The position numbers and the translations under genes were made by a program. Positions 50,701 to 63,204 of a stretch of 64,000 nucleotides of DNA are shown here, piece by piece. The DNA is from Zygnema cylindricum (Eukaryota; Streptophyta; Zygnematophyceae; Zygnematales; Zygnemataceae). The notes under the pieces were generated by a model that saw only the letters and a list, made by a program, of their open reading frames with translations, did no database searches and had not been told where the DNA came from. Position 1 is the stretch's first letter, and every line of letters starts with the position of its first letter. The stretch is taken from NCBI GenBank assembly GCA_037447655.1, contig JBBHKE010000722.1:1-64000 (forward strand), in the 5' to 3' direction.

Positions 50701-51232
50701 TGAACAGGCCCAAGCATTTGTAACTGAAAGGCAGGAAATGAAAGCGAAAAGGAAAGTTGTTCATCTTTGGCCTTTATATGAGGAGGATGGAGGTTCCGAA
50801 AAGTTTGTTAAACAAAATACTGGACAAAATCTTGGAGCCACTAAAGAGTCTTCCAGTCTGCAAACTCCAGGATTGCCCATGGACTTCGAAAAGAGAGAAG
50901 TCCGGGATACTCCTACGAACGGCAAAGCGACTACAACCACGGAAGAAAGGAAAGAAGAAATGAAGGAAGGAGGAAAGGAAGGAAGGGAGGAAGCAGTTAC
51001 ACTGGATGGATCGAGGATTAGGACAAGATTGAGTAGTTTTGACCAAAACGATTGCTTGGAGGATGACTTGGGTCTGGAAAAAAATAGCCCTGTAGAGCAC
51101 ATAGTAAGAAAGAGACGGCTGTTAAGAAAAGGGCCAGCTATGAATATTGAGACTGAAAAGGGAGAGAAGAAAGGTGATAAAGGATCCGGGCGACCTCGTA
51201 GACAGGTTTTTTTTGACGACGAGGATGATTAA
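47772..51232 (+). CDS. TIPIN: TIPIN/Csm3/Swi3 replication fork protection protein
   Basis: Five exons: 47772-48098, 48444-48566, 49365-49446, 49979-50115, 50291-51232; 536 residues, all phases consistent. Residues 7-20 form a CCHC zinc knuckle (CFKCGQTGHWSRDC), as in plant TIPIN. After a Thr/Asn/Gly repeat and a basic patch (KKRKRPK) comes the Swi3 domain across exons 1-2: LTPDLLTSCEGIGYIERNF, KGKGHELGDLRRLLDAY, and FPEFIKKVEKLG. Exon 4 is acidic (SHDDVFDNDVFDDEPDDLFE), exon 5 has LTKEQRERMEMNRKLALERV, then a disordered tail ending FFDDEDD, resembling an acidic C-terminus. TIPIN pairs with Timeless to stabilise replication forks and signal to the checkpoint. Intron 2 is almost wholly pyrimidine. 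Confidence 0.92.
48570..49364 (+). repeat. 75-bp pyrimidine tandem array filling TIPIN intron 2
   Basis: A C-rich then CT-rich stretch (48578-48725) followed by about seven copies of a 75-bp unit (TACCTCTCTCCTTATCCCTC, then CTGCTTGCCTCTTTCCCTAC). The last copy becomes the polypyrimidine tract of the exon 3 acceptor (CTCTGCAG). Because 75 is divisible by three, two long overlapping open frames of 203 and 188 codons appear; they are artefacts. Confidence 0.9.
50125..50160. mobile_element. CACTG-type MITE end fragment in TIPIN intron 4
   Basis: AGTACACTGCCCATCACTAT followed by TAGAGTACAG matches the MITE left terminus only. Confidence 0.4.
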
Positions 51233-51750
51233 GTTGTAAAATTTTGATCTTAGGGATGATAATTACGAAGTTGTAAAACGAATAAGGATTGTGGTTTTAT
51301 GTGGAGTTATTTCTGTTGAATTTTCTTTTGAAAACGGTCGGAAAATACATAATACTATTTTTGGTTTTTTTCCGATTTATTCAAAAGTCACGAATTATAC
51401 GTTTTAATCGGAAAAAAGGAAAAAAATCGCGCGATTTGAACAACTATGTAAGGGCTCTAATTTCTTTGCATATGGATTTCGTATGCATATGGATTTCGTA
51501 CACATTATTTCGTATACATATGCTATCTTGTAAGTTGTAACATCGCGTAATTTCGTATGCATATGTGATTTTGTATGCATATGAAAATTCTTATATGCGA
51601 TTGAAAGATTTCGTACGCGTTCGGCATTTCGTGCGCTGGAAAAACCTTTTTTGTGAACTGATGAAATTGGCTGGTTTTAGTTGATTTCTTAATTCAAATG
51701 TGCGAAAACAATTGAAGAATGCTATACTTACAATACGGGCTAACACCATA
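51233..51750. other. TIPIN downstream region
   Basis: AT-rich. Short tandem motif ATATGGATTTCGTATGCAT/CATATGATTTTGTATGCATA repeats at about 51468-51580. No gene seen. Confidence 0.5.
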
Positions 51751-51966
51751 TACACCGCCAATCGCTATTAGAGTGTAGGTTTGATTAGCGTATACTATTA
51801 TTTAGCGTGGTGTACGCTAATTGGGAATTTGGAAATTTTGGAAGAAATCGATTACTCTAATTAGGAATTAGGGCTTTTTTTAAATAGTGTGGATAATTCC
51901 TATTATTTGCCGTAAAAAGCCGGGACGGGATTAGCGTACACAACGCTAATAGCGATTGGCGGTGTA
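51751..51966. mobile_element. CACCG-terminus MITE, 216-bp full-length copy
   Basis: Perfect terminal repeats (CACCGCCAATCGCTATTAG and its complement) framed by TA on both sides. Reverse orientation relative to 13075-13295 and collinear with it throughout. Confidence 0.9.
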
Positions 51967-53080
51967 GTGCTTACGATTAAAGCCTAATGCTAAAATACAG
52001 GTTTCGTATGGGATGACTGCATATAGTGTTTCCAATTGTTTTCATTGTAATATGCGTACAGTATGTTATGCATATAGTACGGGCTGCCGGGTTTCACGTT
52101 TCCAATGGTTTCTCGCACATTGAAAGTACAATTTTTGACTTCGCCTGTTTGTCGTTTTGTGGTGAATTAAGAAAAAAAAACATTAAGGCAGCACGTTTTG
52201 TTTGACATTCATGGCCAATTCATGGTCACTTGGAGGGGGGGGAGGGGGGGGGGGGAGGGATTGTTACCAAACTGTTAGCAAATTGTTAATTATTATTTTG
52301 TGGTTTTTCCATAGTACATGATATTGAATTTGTCTGCGAATATACTTTCTGACCGATGGAATAATTTTTAATGGCGGGACCAAAATTACCGAAGGTGAGT
52401 CAAGTATATAAATTAAATAGTTTGTCAATGTATCTTCATTATCACATTTATTAGTAAAGATTGTCTTGTTTCACAAAGTACAAATTACGCCTAAAAAACG
52501 AAGATAATTTACTTATTTGTTTTATAATCAAAACTAAAAGAAAGAGATTGTCAAGAAAAAATATTGTGTGTTTTTTTTTTTTTTTTTTTTTTCCAATACA
52601 AGACAGCCTCGTCCAACTTATTTAATAATAATATTGAATAAAAACGACAAAAATGTGGTAAATGGGGTAAATAGGGTAAAAGAGTCAAAGAAGGGAAGGA
52701 AGGAAGGGGAAGGCAAGGAAGGGAGGAGGGGAAGGGGAGGAAGGGAAATGTAACGTGTTAAAGACCCGAGAAGGATCATGGTTAGAATCGATCAGGATAA
52801 ATAAAAAATGGTAACAAAATTGTTCTAGAAAGTAATACTAATGCAAAAAAAAAAAAATGGTCGATACACTCGAAAAAATTGAAATGTCAAATCTCCTTCT
52901 GTGTGATAAATTAGGCAAAAAACTGCTATCTACCTCCTCTCTCCGTCTCTCTTTCTCTCTCTCTCTCTTTCTCCTTGTTTTTCCCTTCCCTCTCCCTCTC
53001 CCTCTCCACCCCCCTCTCTCTCTCTCTTTCTCCCTGTCTCCCTATCCCTCTCCCTCTCCCTCCCCCTCTCCATGTAAAGG
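51967..53080. other. Spacer between convergent TIPIN and MSL gene ends
   Basis: Contains a G-rich run (52230-52260, potential quadruplex), a T tract (52570-52592), a GGAA-rich stretch (52690-52745) and a CT-rich stretch (52930-53075) that abuts the MSL stop codon and would be purine-rich 3'-UTR in its transcript. No exon supported. Confidence 0.5.
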
Positions 53081-56000
53081 CTATGTCTCCGGAAATTTGT
53101 CCACTAGTTGGGCCATAATTTGTTGAGGGAGAGGGGGGGGATCCTCCAGGCCCAGCTCTATAATACAGGCTCTGATATGGATGATAAGGTTGCTTCTGCG
53201 CTGGCTATGGTCCGCCCATTCCTGCATGCATGCCACGTGATCAATGTTTGTAGCCGTATGAACCGAAAATATCAACAGTCATGGTGCCGTGGGGATCGAA
53301 TTTAATAACATTTTCAGTAAATGAAATGAGCATGAACATTGAGATGAATGCTGACACGGACATTAGAATCAAACGCACACAAGGAAATGACATCCACATC
53401 CGCATCGACATCACATCCACATTGGAAGTCCACATCCATATCAACATCAACATCAACATCGCATCATCGACATTCATGTCCGTGTCAACATCAACATCCA
53501 CATAAACATCCACATCGACATTCACATGGACATGGACACTGACATCCACATTAACATTAAAATGGATATCCACATTTAATCGACATCCACATTCGCATCC
53601 ACATCCACTCCACATCCACATCCACTCCACATCCACATCAAATGTCTCACATTTGACAACATCAACATCCACATCCACGCGGTTTTGACCATGGACATCG
53701 ACATCCACGTCCACATTCACATCCAAATACAAATCCACATCAATATTGAAATGGACATCGACATCGACATCAACATCCACGTCAACGTCCACATTGACAT
53801 AAAACATCCACATCCACGGCCACATGGACAAGGACATCGACACGTCCACGTCCACATCCACATCCATATCGACATCTACACCGACATCAACGTCGACATC
53901 AACATCAAAATGGACATTGACATCGATATCTAAATTGACATCCATATTTGCATCCACATCCTCATCCACATCCACATCCACATCCACATCCACATCAAAT
54001 GTCTGAAATTGCCTCCAAGTTCAACTTATTCATTTCCAACTTCAAATTCTACACTCAAACTCAGCGTTACCTTCTTCTCCATCGCCAACATTAAAACAAA
54101 CGACAGAAAAAAACACAAATCCCAAATAAAATCAACGTCGAAACAGATCTCGACAGTCGCCCTACCTGGCAATTTCCTTTATATTGGACCCACAGGGTCA
54201 TATTGAGAGTTTTGTTGGCGTCTTTACAAATCAGTCGGAAGGAGGAGTGGTAAAACTGAGACTGGGAATCTATGTACTTTTGGAGTCTCTCCTGTGTCAC
54301 ATATCGATAAAACAGAAAAAAAAATTAGGTCATTTTAAACAACCTTCTCATGCACGTAATCTTAATCATAATCGTAATCATTATTGTAATGAAATTTTGT
54401 TATCCATTCGGAAAAAAAAAGGGAACAAAAATATTGAGGGGCCTACAAGTCATGAACAGAAAGGAACGGAAAAAGAAAAAACAATTCAATAATTAAAAAC
54501 AATTAACAGAAAAGAAAATTCAAATTTCATCACCTAACGTTCAATTTTTTATTGTCCAAAAGACCAATATAGGTCGATCACTCAAATTGGAATCTCTGTC
54601 AATAAATGAGTTGGAAATCTTAACTTTTAGTATATCGTCCTAAGGATAATAGAAGTTAGGATCTTACTTTTACTTTGTTTACATACTTTAGATCTCACCT
54701 TTAATTTGCTAACATAATTGAGATCTTACCCTTAAACTTTCAATAGAATATAGGACCTTATTAGTTAACATAATTTAGATCTTACCTTTCATATGCTGAT
54801 ATTCTTTAGGATCCTACCTTTAATTTGTTAACATTTTCCAAAGAAGTCCCTATCGGCAGGTCAAAGTCATATGAGTCCCATTGAGGAGGACTTCGGTAAA
54901 CATTGGAAAGAGCTTTCAGTTTCAGTTGATCGTTGGGCCAAAAAACTTTTTCCGAAGATCCACTGTTATTTCCAAAAAATAAAAGTAAAAGATAACAAAG
55001 GAGCGAAAACAGGAGGAAAAAAAGGAGGAAAGTTAGAGAGAAAAAAAAGTGAAGGTAAGATTGGAAGTGTTATACGGGGAAAAGACAAAGTAGAGTGTAC
55101 TTTTGCATAAAAAAATGGAAAAGATAAACTTTCAGTTTTAGTTGATCTTTGGGTCAATAAACTTTTTCTGAACATTCACTGTTAAAAACCAAAAAAAAAG
55201 AAATAAAAGGTAAAACAGGAGAGAAAAAAGGAGGAAATTAAGAGAAAAAAAAAGGTGAAAGTAAGAGTGGAAGTGTTAGACCGGGAAAAAGACAAAATAG
55301 AGTACTTTTGAATCAAAATGATTTTTTTTTTGTTTCCTTGGATTTAAAAAGTTGTTTAAATGTATGTAAAACAACATATCTTCCTAAAAAATATAAGAAA
55401 AGGTAGAAAATGAGCCAAAAAAATAAAACTGGAATTAAAATTTTGAAACTCACTTGAGGAATACGGTGTAGAGAACATTGATTTCCTGGAAAAAGACATG
55501 TAAGAAAACGACAAAGAAATTAATAAAAAATAAATGATGTGCAAAATATAGGGGAAGGGTAAGGGGGAGAGAGGAGGGAGAGGGGCAGGAGGGGAAGAAA
55601 GAGGAGAGGGAGGAGAAGAAGGGAAGGTGGAAGGAGAGGCAGGGAGGGCGAGAGGATTAGGAGGGAGTGAGAGAGGGAAGAGTACGAGTGTTTGTGTGTG
55701 AGAGCGAGAGAGAGAGAGAGAGAGAGAGAGACGGAACGAGGGAAGTGAAAGAAAATTAATTTGATTAAAATTTTGTTATCCTCTCTCGCCTCCACAATGT
55801 AATAAACATTCAACTGACAGAGATGGACAGACAGGGTGGGGGAGAGGGAAAGAGGCAGGCAGAGAGAGGCGGAAAAAGAGAAGAAAATAATAATTTTGTT
55901 CGCATAAATTATTTTCTCTCTCGCATCTCCACCATATAAGATGGCATTCCTTTTATAGACATGGACAGACATATCGAAGGGGAGAGAGATAGAGGGGGAC

Positions 56001-59000
56001 GGAAGAGGAGAAGAGGAGAAAAAAAAAGGAATTTGCTTATATATCTTTTAGATTTTGTTTGTATAATTATTTCTCTCTCTCTCTCTCTCTCTCACTCTCT
56101 CTCTCTCTCGCTCTCCCTCTCACCTCCACCACATAAGAGGATCCCTCGATATTGACTCGATCTCCGACATCGAAGGGATGCATAATGAAGAGAAAAATGA
56201 GCGCTTCAAATGTCACCTTCGCCTGGTTTCCGAAAACAAAAACTAAGGGGATGAAAAGGGACGAAAAAAGTACGATGAGACGTGACGTGTCGACTCCGAT
56301 TATTAGAAGAGAAACGACGAATACGACAACACACATCACCTACCCAAACAAGTAGAAATAATAAATATTTAGAGGTAGTAATATCAAAGAGACAAAAAGA
56401 GTGTTATGAGGAGAGAGACGACGAACACGACAACCAGCATTAACTGCCCAAAACAAGTAAAAATGATAAATATGTAGAGATGGAGAGTGGGAGGGAGAGG
56501 GCGAGGGAGAGGAAGAGGGAGAGGAAGAGGGAGAGGAAGAGTGGGAGGGAAGGGAGAGAATATAGCTAAGAATATCAAAACTAGGGGGACAAAACGAGAC
56601 CAAAAAATAAAGATTAGGCTTAAATTTCCGACTCCAATAATGAGAAGAGACACGAACAGTAAGACTACCAGCATTAAATTTAAATATGATAAATTTTTGG
56701 AGGTGAGAGGGGAAGAGGTAAGAGGGGGAAGAGGGGAGGAAAGGACGAGGGGTAGAGAGAACGAGAAGATTGGGAGGAAAGAGGGGAAGAGGAAAAGAGG
56801 GGATGAGGGAGAGGGGGGGAGAGGGGAAGAGGGGAAGAGGGGAAGAGAGGAAGAGGGGAAGAGGAAAAGAGGAGGAAGAGGGGAAGGGAGGGTGATGGGA
56901 GTAGGGGAAGAGGGAAGAGAGAAAGCGGGGAAGGAAGGACGAGGGGAAGAGGGGAAGAGGGTAAGAGGGGGAGAGAGGAAGAGGGGACGAGAGGAAGAGG
57001 GAAAGAGGGAAGAGGAGAGTAGGGGAAGAGGGTAAGCGGGTAAGAGGCGAAGAGAGGAAGAAAGGAAGAGGGGAATAGAGGAAGAGGGGACGAGGGGAAG
57101 AGGGGAAGAGGAGAAGAGGGGAAGTGGGGAAGAGGAGATGAGGCGAAGTGGCGAAGAGGGAACGAGGAGAAGAGGGGAAGAGGGGAAGAGGGGAAGAGGG
57201 GAAGAGGGGAAGAGAGGAAGAGGGGGAAGAGGGGAAGAGGGGAAGAGAAGAAGAGGGGACGAGGGGAAGAGGGGAAGAGGCAAACGGGGGAAGAGGGGAA
57301 GGGGAGAAGAGGGGAAGAAGGAAAGAGGAGATTAAGAGGGAAGAGGGGCAAAGGAAAAGAGGGGAAGAGGGGAAGAAGAGGAGAGGGAAAGAGAGGAAGA
57401 GGGGAAGAGGGGAAGGGGAGAATAGGGGAAGAGGAGAAGAGGGGAAGAAGGAAAGAGGAGATCAAGAGGGAAGAGGGGCAGAGGAAAAGAGGGGAAGAGG
57501 GGAAGAATAGGAGAGGGAAAGAGGGGAAGAGGGGAAGAAGGGAAGGGAAAAAGAGGGGAAGAAGGGAAGGGAAAAAGAGGGGAAGAAGGGCAGGGAAGAG
57601 GGGAAGGGGGGAAGAGGGAAGAGGGGCAGAGGGGAAAGAGTGGAAAAGGGGAAGAGGGGAAGGGGGGAAGAGGGGAAGAGGAGAATAGGGGAAGAAGGAA
57701 AGAGGAGATTAAGAGGGAAGAGGGGCAGAGGAAAAGAGGGGAAGAGGGAAAGAAGAGGAGAGGGAAAGAGGGGAAGAGGGGAAGGGGAGAATAGGAGAAG
57801 AAGAGAATATGGGAAGAAGGAAACAGGAGATTAAGAGGGAAGAGGGGAAGAGGAAAAGAGGGGAAGAGGAAAAGAGGGGAAGAGGGGAAGAAGGAAAGAG
57901 ATAGAGAGGGGGAGGATGGGAAGAGGGGAAGAGGGAAAACGGAGACGAGGTGATGACGGAAAGAGGGGAGAGGGGAAGAAAGAGGGGAAGAGGGGAAAGG
58001 GGGAAGAGTGATAGAGAGGAAGAGTGGACGAGGATATTAAGAGGGACAGGGGAAGAGGGGACTAGGGGAAGAGTAGACAAGGGGAAGAGGGGAAGAGGGA
58101 ATGAGTGGAAGAAGGGAAGAGGGGAAGAGGGGAAGAGGGGAAGAGGGGAAGAGGGCAAGAGGGGAAGAGGGGATGAGGGGAGGAGGGGAAGACTGCAAGA
58201 GGGGAAGAGGGGAAGACGGGAAGAGGGGAAGAGATTGATAGGGGAACGATGGGAAGAGGGGAAGAGGGGATGAGTGGACGAGGGGAAGAGGGGAAGAGGG
58301 GAAGGGGGGGAAGAGGGACCAGGGGAAGAGGGTATGTGGGGAAGAGCGGAAGAGGGGAAGAGGGGTAGAGTGGAAGTGGGGAAGCGAAGATGAGGGGATG
58401 ACGGAAAGAGGGGAGAGGAGAAGAAGGAGGGGAAGATGGAAAAGGGGGAAGAGTGGACGAGGATATTAAGAGGGAAGATGGGAAGAGGGGACGAGGGGAA
58501 GAGTAGACAAGGGAAAGAGGGGAAGAGGGGATGAGGGGAAGATGGGAAAAGGGGAAGAGGGGAAGAGGGGAAGAAGGGAGGAGGGAAAGAGGGGAAGAGG
58601 GGAAGATGGGAAGAGGGGAAGAGGGGAAGAGTGGAAGAGGGCAAGAGATTTAGAGGGCAGCGATGGGAAGAGGGGAAGAGGGGATGAGTGGATGAGGGGA
58701 AGAGGGGAAGGGGGGAAGAGGAACATGGAAAGAGGGTATGAGGGGAAGAGGGTATGAGGGGAAGAGTGGAAGAGGGGAAGATTGAAAGATGGGAAGAGGA
58801 GAGAGGGAATGACGGAAAGAGATGGAGAGGGGGACGATGGGAAGAGGGGAAGAGGGAACGATGCCACGAGGGGACTATGGGAAGGGGGGAAGAGGGGAAG
58901 AGGGGAAGAGGGTATGAGGGGAAGAGGGGAAGAGAGGAAGAGGGGAAGGGGGGAAGAGGGGAAGAGAGGAAGAGGGTAAGAGGGGAAGAGGGGAAGAGAG

Positions 59001-60510
59001 GAAGAGGGGAAGAGGGGAAGAGGTGGAGAGGGAGACGATGGGAAGAGGGATGAGTGGACGAGGGGAAGAGGTGAAGGTGGGAAGAGGGAAGAGGGGAAGT
59101 GGGGAAGAGGGGAAGAGGGAAAGAGGGGAAGATGGGATGAGAGGAAGAGGGGAAGATGGCAAGAGGGGAAGAGTGGAAGAGGGTAAGAGATGGAGAGGGG
59201 GACGATGGGAAGAGGAGAAGAGGGGATGAGTGGACGAGGGGAAGAGGGGAAGGGGGTAATAAGGGAAGGGGGGAAGAGGGAACAGGGGAAGAGGTTATGA
59301 GGGGAAGAGGGGAAAAGTGGAAGAGGGGAAGAGTGGAAGAGGGGAATATTGAAAGATGGGAAGAGGAGAGAGGGAATGACGGAAAGAGATGGAGAGGGGG
59401 ACGATGGGACGATGGGACGAGGGGAAGAGGTGAAGAGGGACGAGGGGAGGAGTGGACGAGGGGAAGAGGGGAAGGGGGGAAGAGGGAAGAGGGGAAGAGG
59501 GGAAGAGGGTACGAGGGGAAGAGGGGACGAGTGGAAGAGGTGTAGATGGGAATCTGGGAAGAGGAGAATAGGAGACGAGGGGAAGAGGAGATGAAGAGGC
59601 GAGAGGAGCAAGTGGGGAAGAGGGACTTAAGTGGGAAAGAGAGACGTAAGAGAGGAAAAGAGACGAAGTGGGGAAGTGGGGGGAGGTGAGATGGCTGGAA
59701 ATATAATGAATGAGAATAAACATGCTAGAGGAGGAAGTAGGACAAAATTTAGTTTCAATGAAGAGGGAGGGTGAAAATGTCAAAGAAGTAAAGAAGACGG
59801 AAGGAGAAAACTAAGTAGGGAGGAAAGAAGAAGGATGGATGGGAAAGGGAATGTTTAGGAACATGGTGAAGTGGAAAGAGAGGGGGAAAAAAAATAAAAA
59901 TCGAAGAAATGGAAAAATGGGTAGAAAAACTCACCATATCCAAAACATTTTGTAATTTTGCTATCACGGTTTTACTGTCAGAGAGGGTGAGAGAGAGAGC
60001 TTTTCTCTCTCTATAAGCATTTACCACCCAATTCATAAGAGATCTTCTGCTTATCTGTCCTGTTTCGGCTCCTTCGAAAAGGACAAAAGCTTTTGCCGCA
60101 TAATCTTCCACAAGGAACCGTTGGAAGTCGTCGAGAGTCAAAAAATTCGCATCAGGTTGCGATAAATTTTCAAAAATCTGTACATAAAATTACAGTAAAA
60201 AAAAAGAAAAATTAAAGAAAAGAAATGAAAAGAAAATAAATCGTATGAATGTTATGATAAAGCGAAAGAATTTCAAAATTCTGGGAAAGATATTTAACAT
60301 GATTGGCAGATAAAAAATAAATATTTGAGATCGAGCAAGAAGTCAAAAAGAGTGAAAGATTGATATCGAGAGCGAAAGGGAGAGAGAGGGAGAGAGGGGG
60401 AAAGACAGAGGGGGAGGGAGAGGGAGAGATGGAGAGAGAGAGGGAGAGAGAGAGAGAGGGCAAAAAAGACAGGGATCGAGATCGAGATCGATAGCGAGGG
60501 CGAGAGCGAG

Positions 60511-60552
<42 letters not shown>

Positions 60553-63161
60553 TCACGTGTTTGGCGGCTGCCTTTGCCTGTCTTTCGCTGTCTATCTCTC
60601 CACTTTCCGCCTCCTCCTCCAGAATCCCCACATAAGTGCTGAGGCGAGTGTTTCGGATCCGCTTCACGAGACGCTTCATGGTCAGAGGAGAGACTGTCTG
60701 CAGAAGGGGAGAGAGGGAGAGAGAGAGAGAGAAGGAGAGAGTGAGAGAGGGAGAGAGGAAAAATAATAATCCTTTGTTTATTTTTGGGGAAAAGTTTTTT
60801 GACGAGACGCTTCATGGTCAGAGGAGAGACTGTTCTGCAGAATAGGAGAGAGGGAGAGAGAGAGAGTGGGGGAGAAAGAGAGGGAGGGAGAAATAGAGAA
60901 AGAGGAAAAGTAACCCTTCGTTTACTTTTTGGGAAAAAATAATTTTGTTATGGTCAGCAAAGAGACTGTCTGCATGCATTAAAAGAGGAAGAGAGACAGA
61001 GAGCGAGAGAGAGAGAGAGAGAGGGAAGAGATCGAGAGGGAAAAAAGTAACCCTTAGTATCTTTTTAGGGAAAAAGTCCTTTTGACAAGACGCTTCATAT
61101 TCTAAGGAAAACTGTATGCATCAGTTCTCCCTTCCCCCATCTCCCTTCTTTCCCACATTTCTCCTTTCAGACCTTCCCTCCATCTCCCTTTCTCTCGCTC
61201 CATTCTCTCCCATTTTTCTCTTGTCAATCCTTCCCTCTCTCTCCCTCTCTCTCCCTCCATTCTCTTCCACTGTTCTCCTTTCAATCCTTCCCTCTCTCTC
61301 CCTCTCCCTCTCTCTCTCTCTCTCCCTCCATTCTCTCCCAATTTTTTTCATTTTCCTTTTTCTAAATCGAACTCAAATAAAAACGTACCTCTGGTGTTAA
61401 ATTTTGAATCTGGTTTTGACTTAAATTTTGTTGAGACCCATTTTTACTCCCACCAATTCGATTATTTTCCTCCGAAAACCTCTTTGTACCCGTCCCAACA
61501 GTTCTCTGGTACGGAAAAACTCGAGTTTTTCCTGAATTTGAATTTGGGCTATTAGTTCCTTCGAAAATTTTGGTATTATTAAAATGTTGCGCCTCTCTCC
61601 TTAACTGCCCGGAAAAAGAATCTCCCGAAAACTTTTTCGGAGAGCTTTCGAGATTCTGAGGGGAACCTTGCGGAAGTTTCTGGGAAGTTTCCCATTTTCC
61701 GTTTTCTTTTTCTTTTGACAATCGTACCCCATTTGAAAAACCACTTTCTAAATCCGAATCTTCTCCTTTATTTGTCCCTTCTCGGTTTTGTTTTAGTATT
61801 CCATTTCCATTTAAATTAAAAAAGTTTCCATTTCTTTTATTTCCAATTTCTCTCTCTCCAGTCGTACAAAGGTTGTCAATGGGTCCAAAACCACAATTTT
61901 TTGTCCCTTCCGAACTCTCAAAAGGAGAATTGTATCCCTTATATTCAAAATCTCCACTTTTTAAATTATCATTTGTCCCCTTTCGAGAATTAGATAACGA
62001 ATCTTGATTTTTCGACCCTTGAGAGAATCCTTCCATAACTTCTTCCCCCCTGTTGAAACTCTCTCCTCCTCCTCCCCCTCCTCGTCCTCGTCCTCGTCCT
62101 CCTCCTCCTCCCTCCAAACCGTCTTTTCCTGAACCCCAAAACCCTCTTTTTCTCGCTTCTTCTTTCAGCTCCGAAACCGTTCGATTTTCCGAAAAATTAT
62201 AGTTGTTTTTCGAAAAAGCTCCTTTAAAAGGTCCCAATTCTTCTGCCCAGTTTTCCTCATCTTCTTCGGTAATTGGCGGTCCCGAAAGAGTTTCTAAAAC
62301 ATATTGGTGAAAAATCGCATCTTGAATTCGTTCAAAATACGCGGCTCGATGGAAAGTATTCGCGATCGATTTTATTCCGAATACTTCAACGACTCGAATT
62401 CCCAAAGCGGCAAAAAAACACCAGAGAAGCTGGAAAAAAAAACGGTAAAAAACACGTCTTTTAGTCTTTCGTTCTTTTGGTTCTTTAGTCTTTCAGTCCT
62501 TAATTCTTTTAGTCTCTCATTTATTCAATTATTTAATCCTTTTAGTTTTTCATTCTTTAGACTTTTAGTCCTTTAGTCTTTTATTCCTTTAGTCTCTTAT
62601 TCCTTTAGTCTTTTAATCCTTTGGTCTTTTGATTCTTTAGTCTTCCATTCCTTTCAGTTTTCAGTGTTTTAGTCTTTGTCTTTTTTTCCTTTAGTCCTTT
62701 GATTCTTTTAGTCTTTCATTAATTTAGTCTTTAATCGTTTAGTCGTTTGATTTTTTTTTCTGGTTCCTTTAGTCTTTCATTCCTTTATACTTTTAGTCTT
62801 TTAGTGTTTTAGTCCTTTCTTTTCTTTTAGTATTAGTTTTTTTTTAAGTTTTTTTCTTTAGGATTTCATGTTATTTTTGCAATTTGTACCTCTAATGCCC
62901 ACCTAAGAAATTATGTGCCCTTGATTATCCAAATTCTTTCTAATCCTTAAAGGACATTATTTTATAGATCCTCAAAAAAAAACGTTTTAACGAGCCAGTA
63001 TCAAACTTGGAAATGATGTTAACTCAATCATCCACTTTCCAATATCCAATTTTGCAGTCATGATCGTGTTTTCATCATTTCTCTCAAAATAATTCAATTG
63101 TGTTGTACTAAAATCTACAGAAAACAATGGTTTATTGTTTCAATACCAACCTTGGAAATGA

Positions 63162-63204
<43 letters not shown>

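Noticed and set aside
52371-52394. Short plus-strand first exon (MAGPKLPK before GTGAGT)
   Set aside because: No second exon found before the convergent MSL gene end.
53108-53305. Plus-strand 65-codon frame opposite the last MSL exon
   Set aside because: Shadow of the minus-strand exon, which has an acceptor, conserved residues and the stop.
53241-53993. 250-codon Asp-Val repeat frame on the minus strand
   Set aside because: Produced by a 6-bp repeat within the last MSL intron; both neighbouring exons splice across it in phase.
56384-59783. Several Leu-Pro-Ser-Phe frames (up to 381 codons) and Arg-Gly-Glu frames
   Set aside because: By-products of a 9-bp repeat in MSL intron 4; open in multiple frames on both strands.
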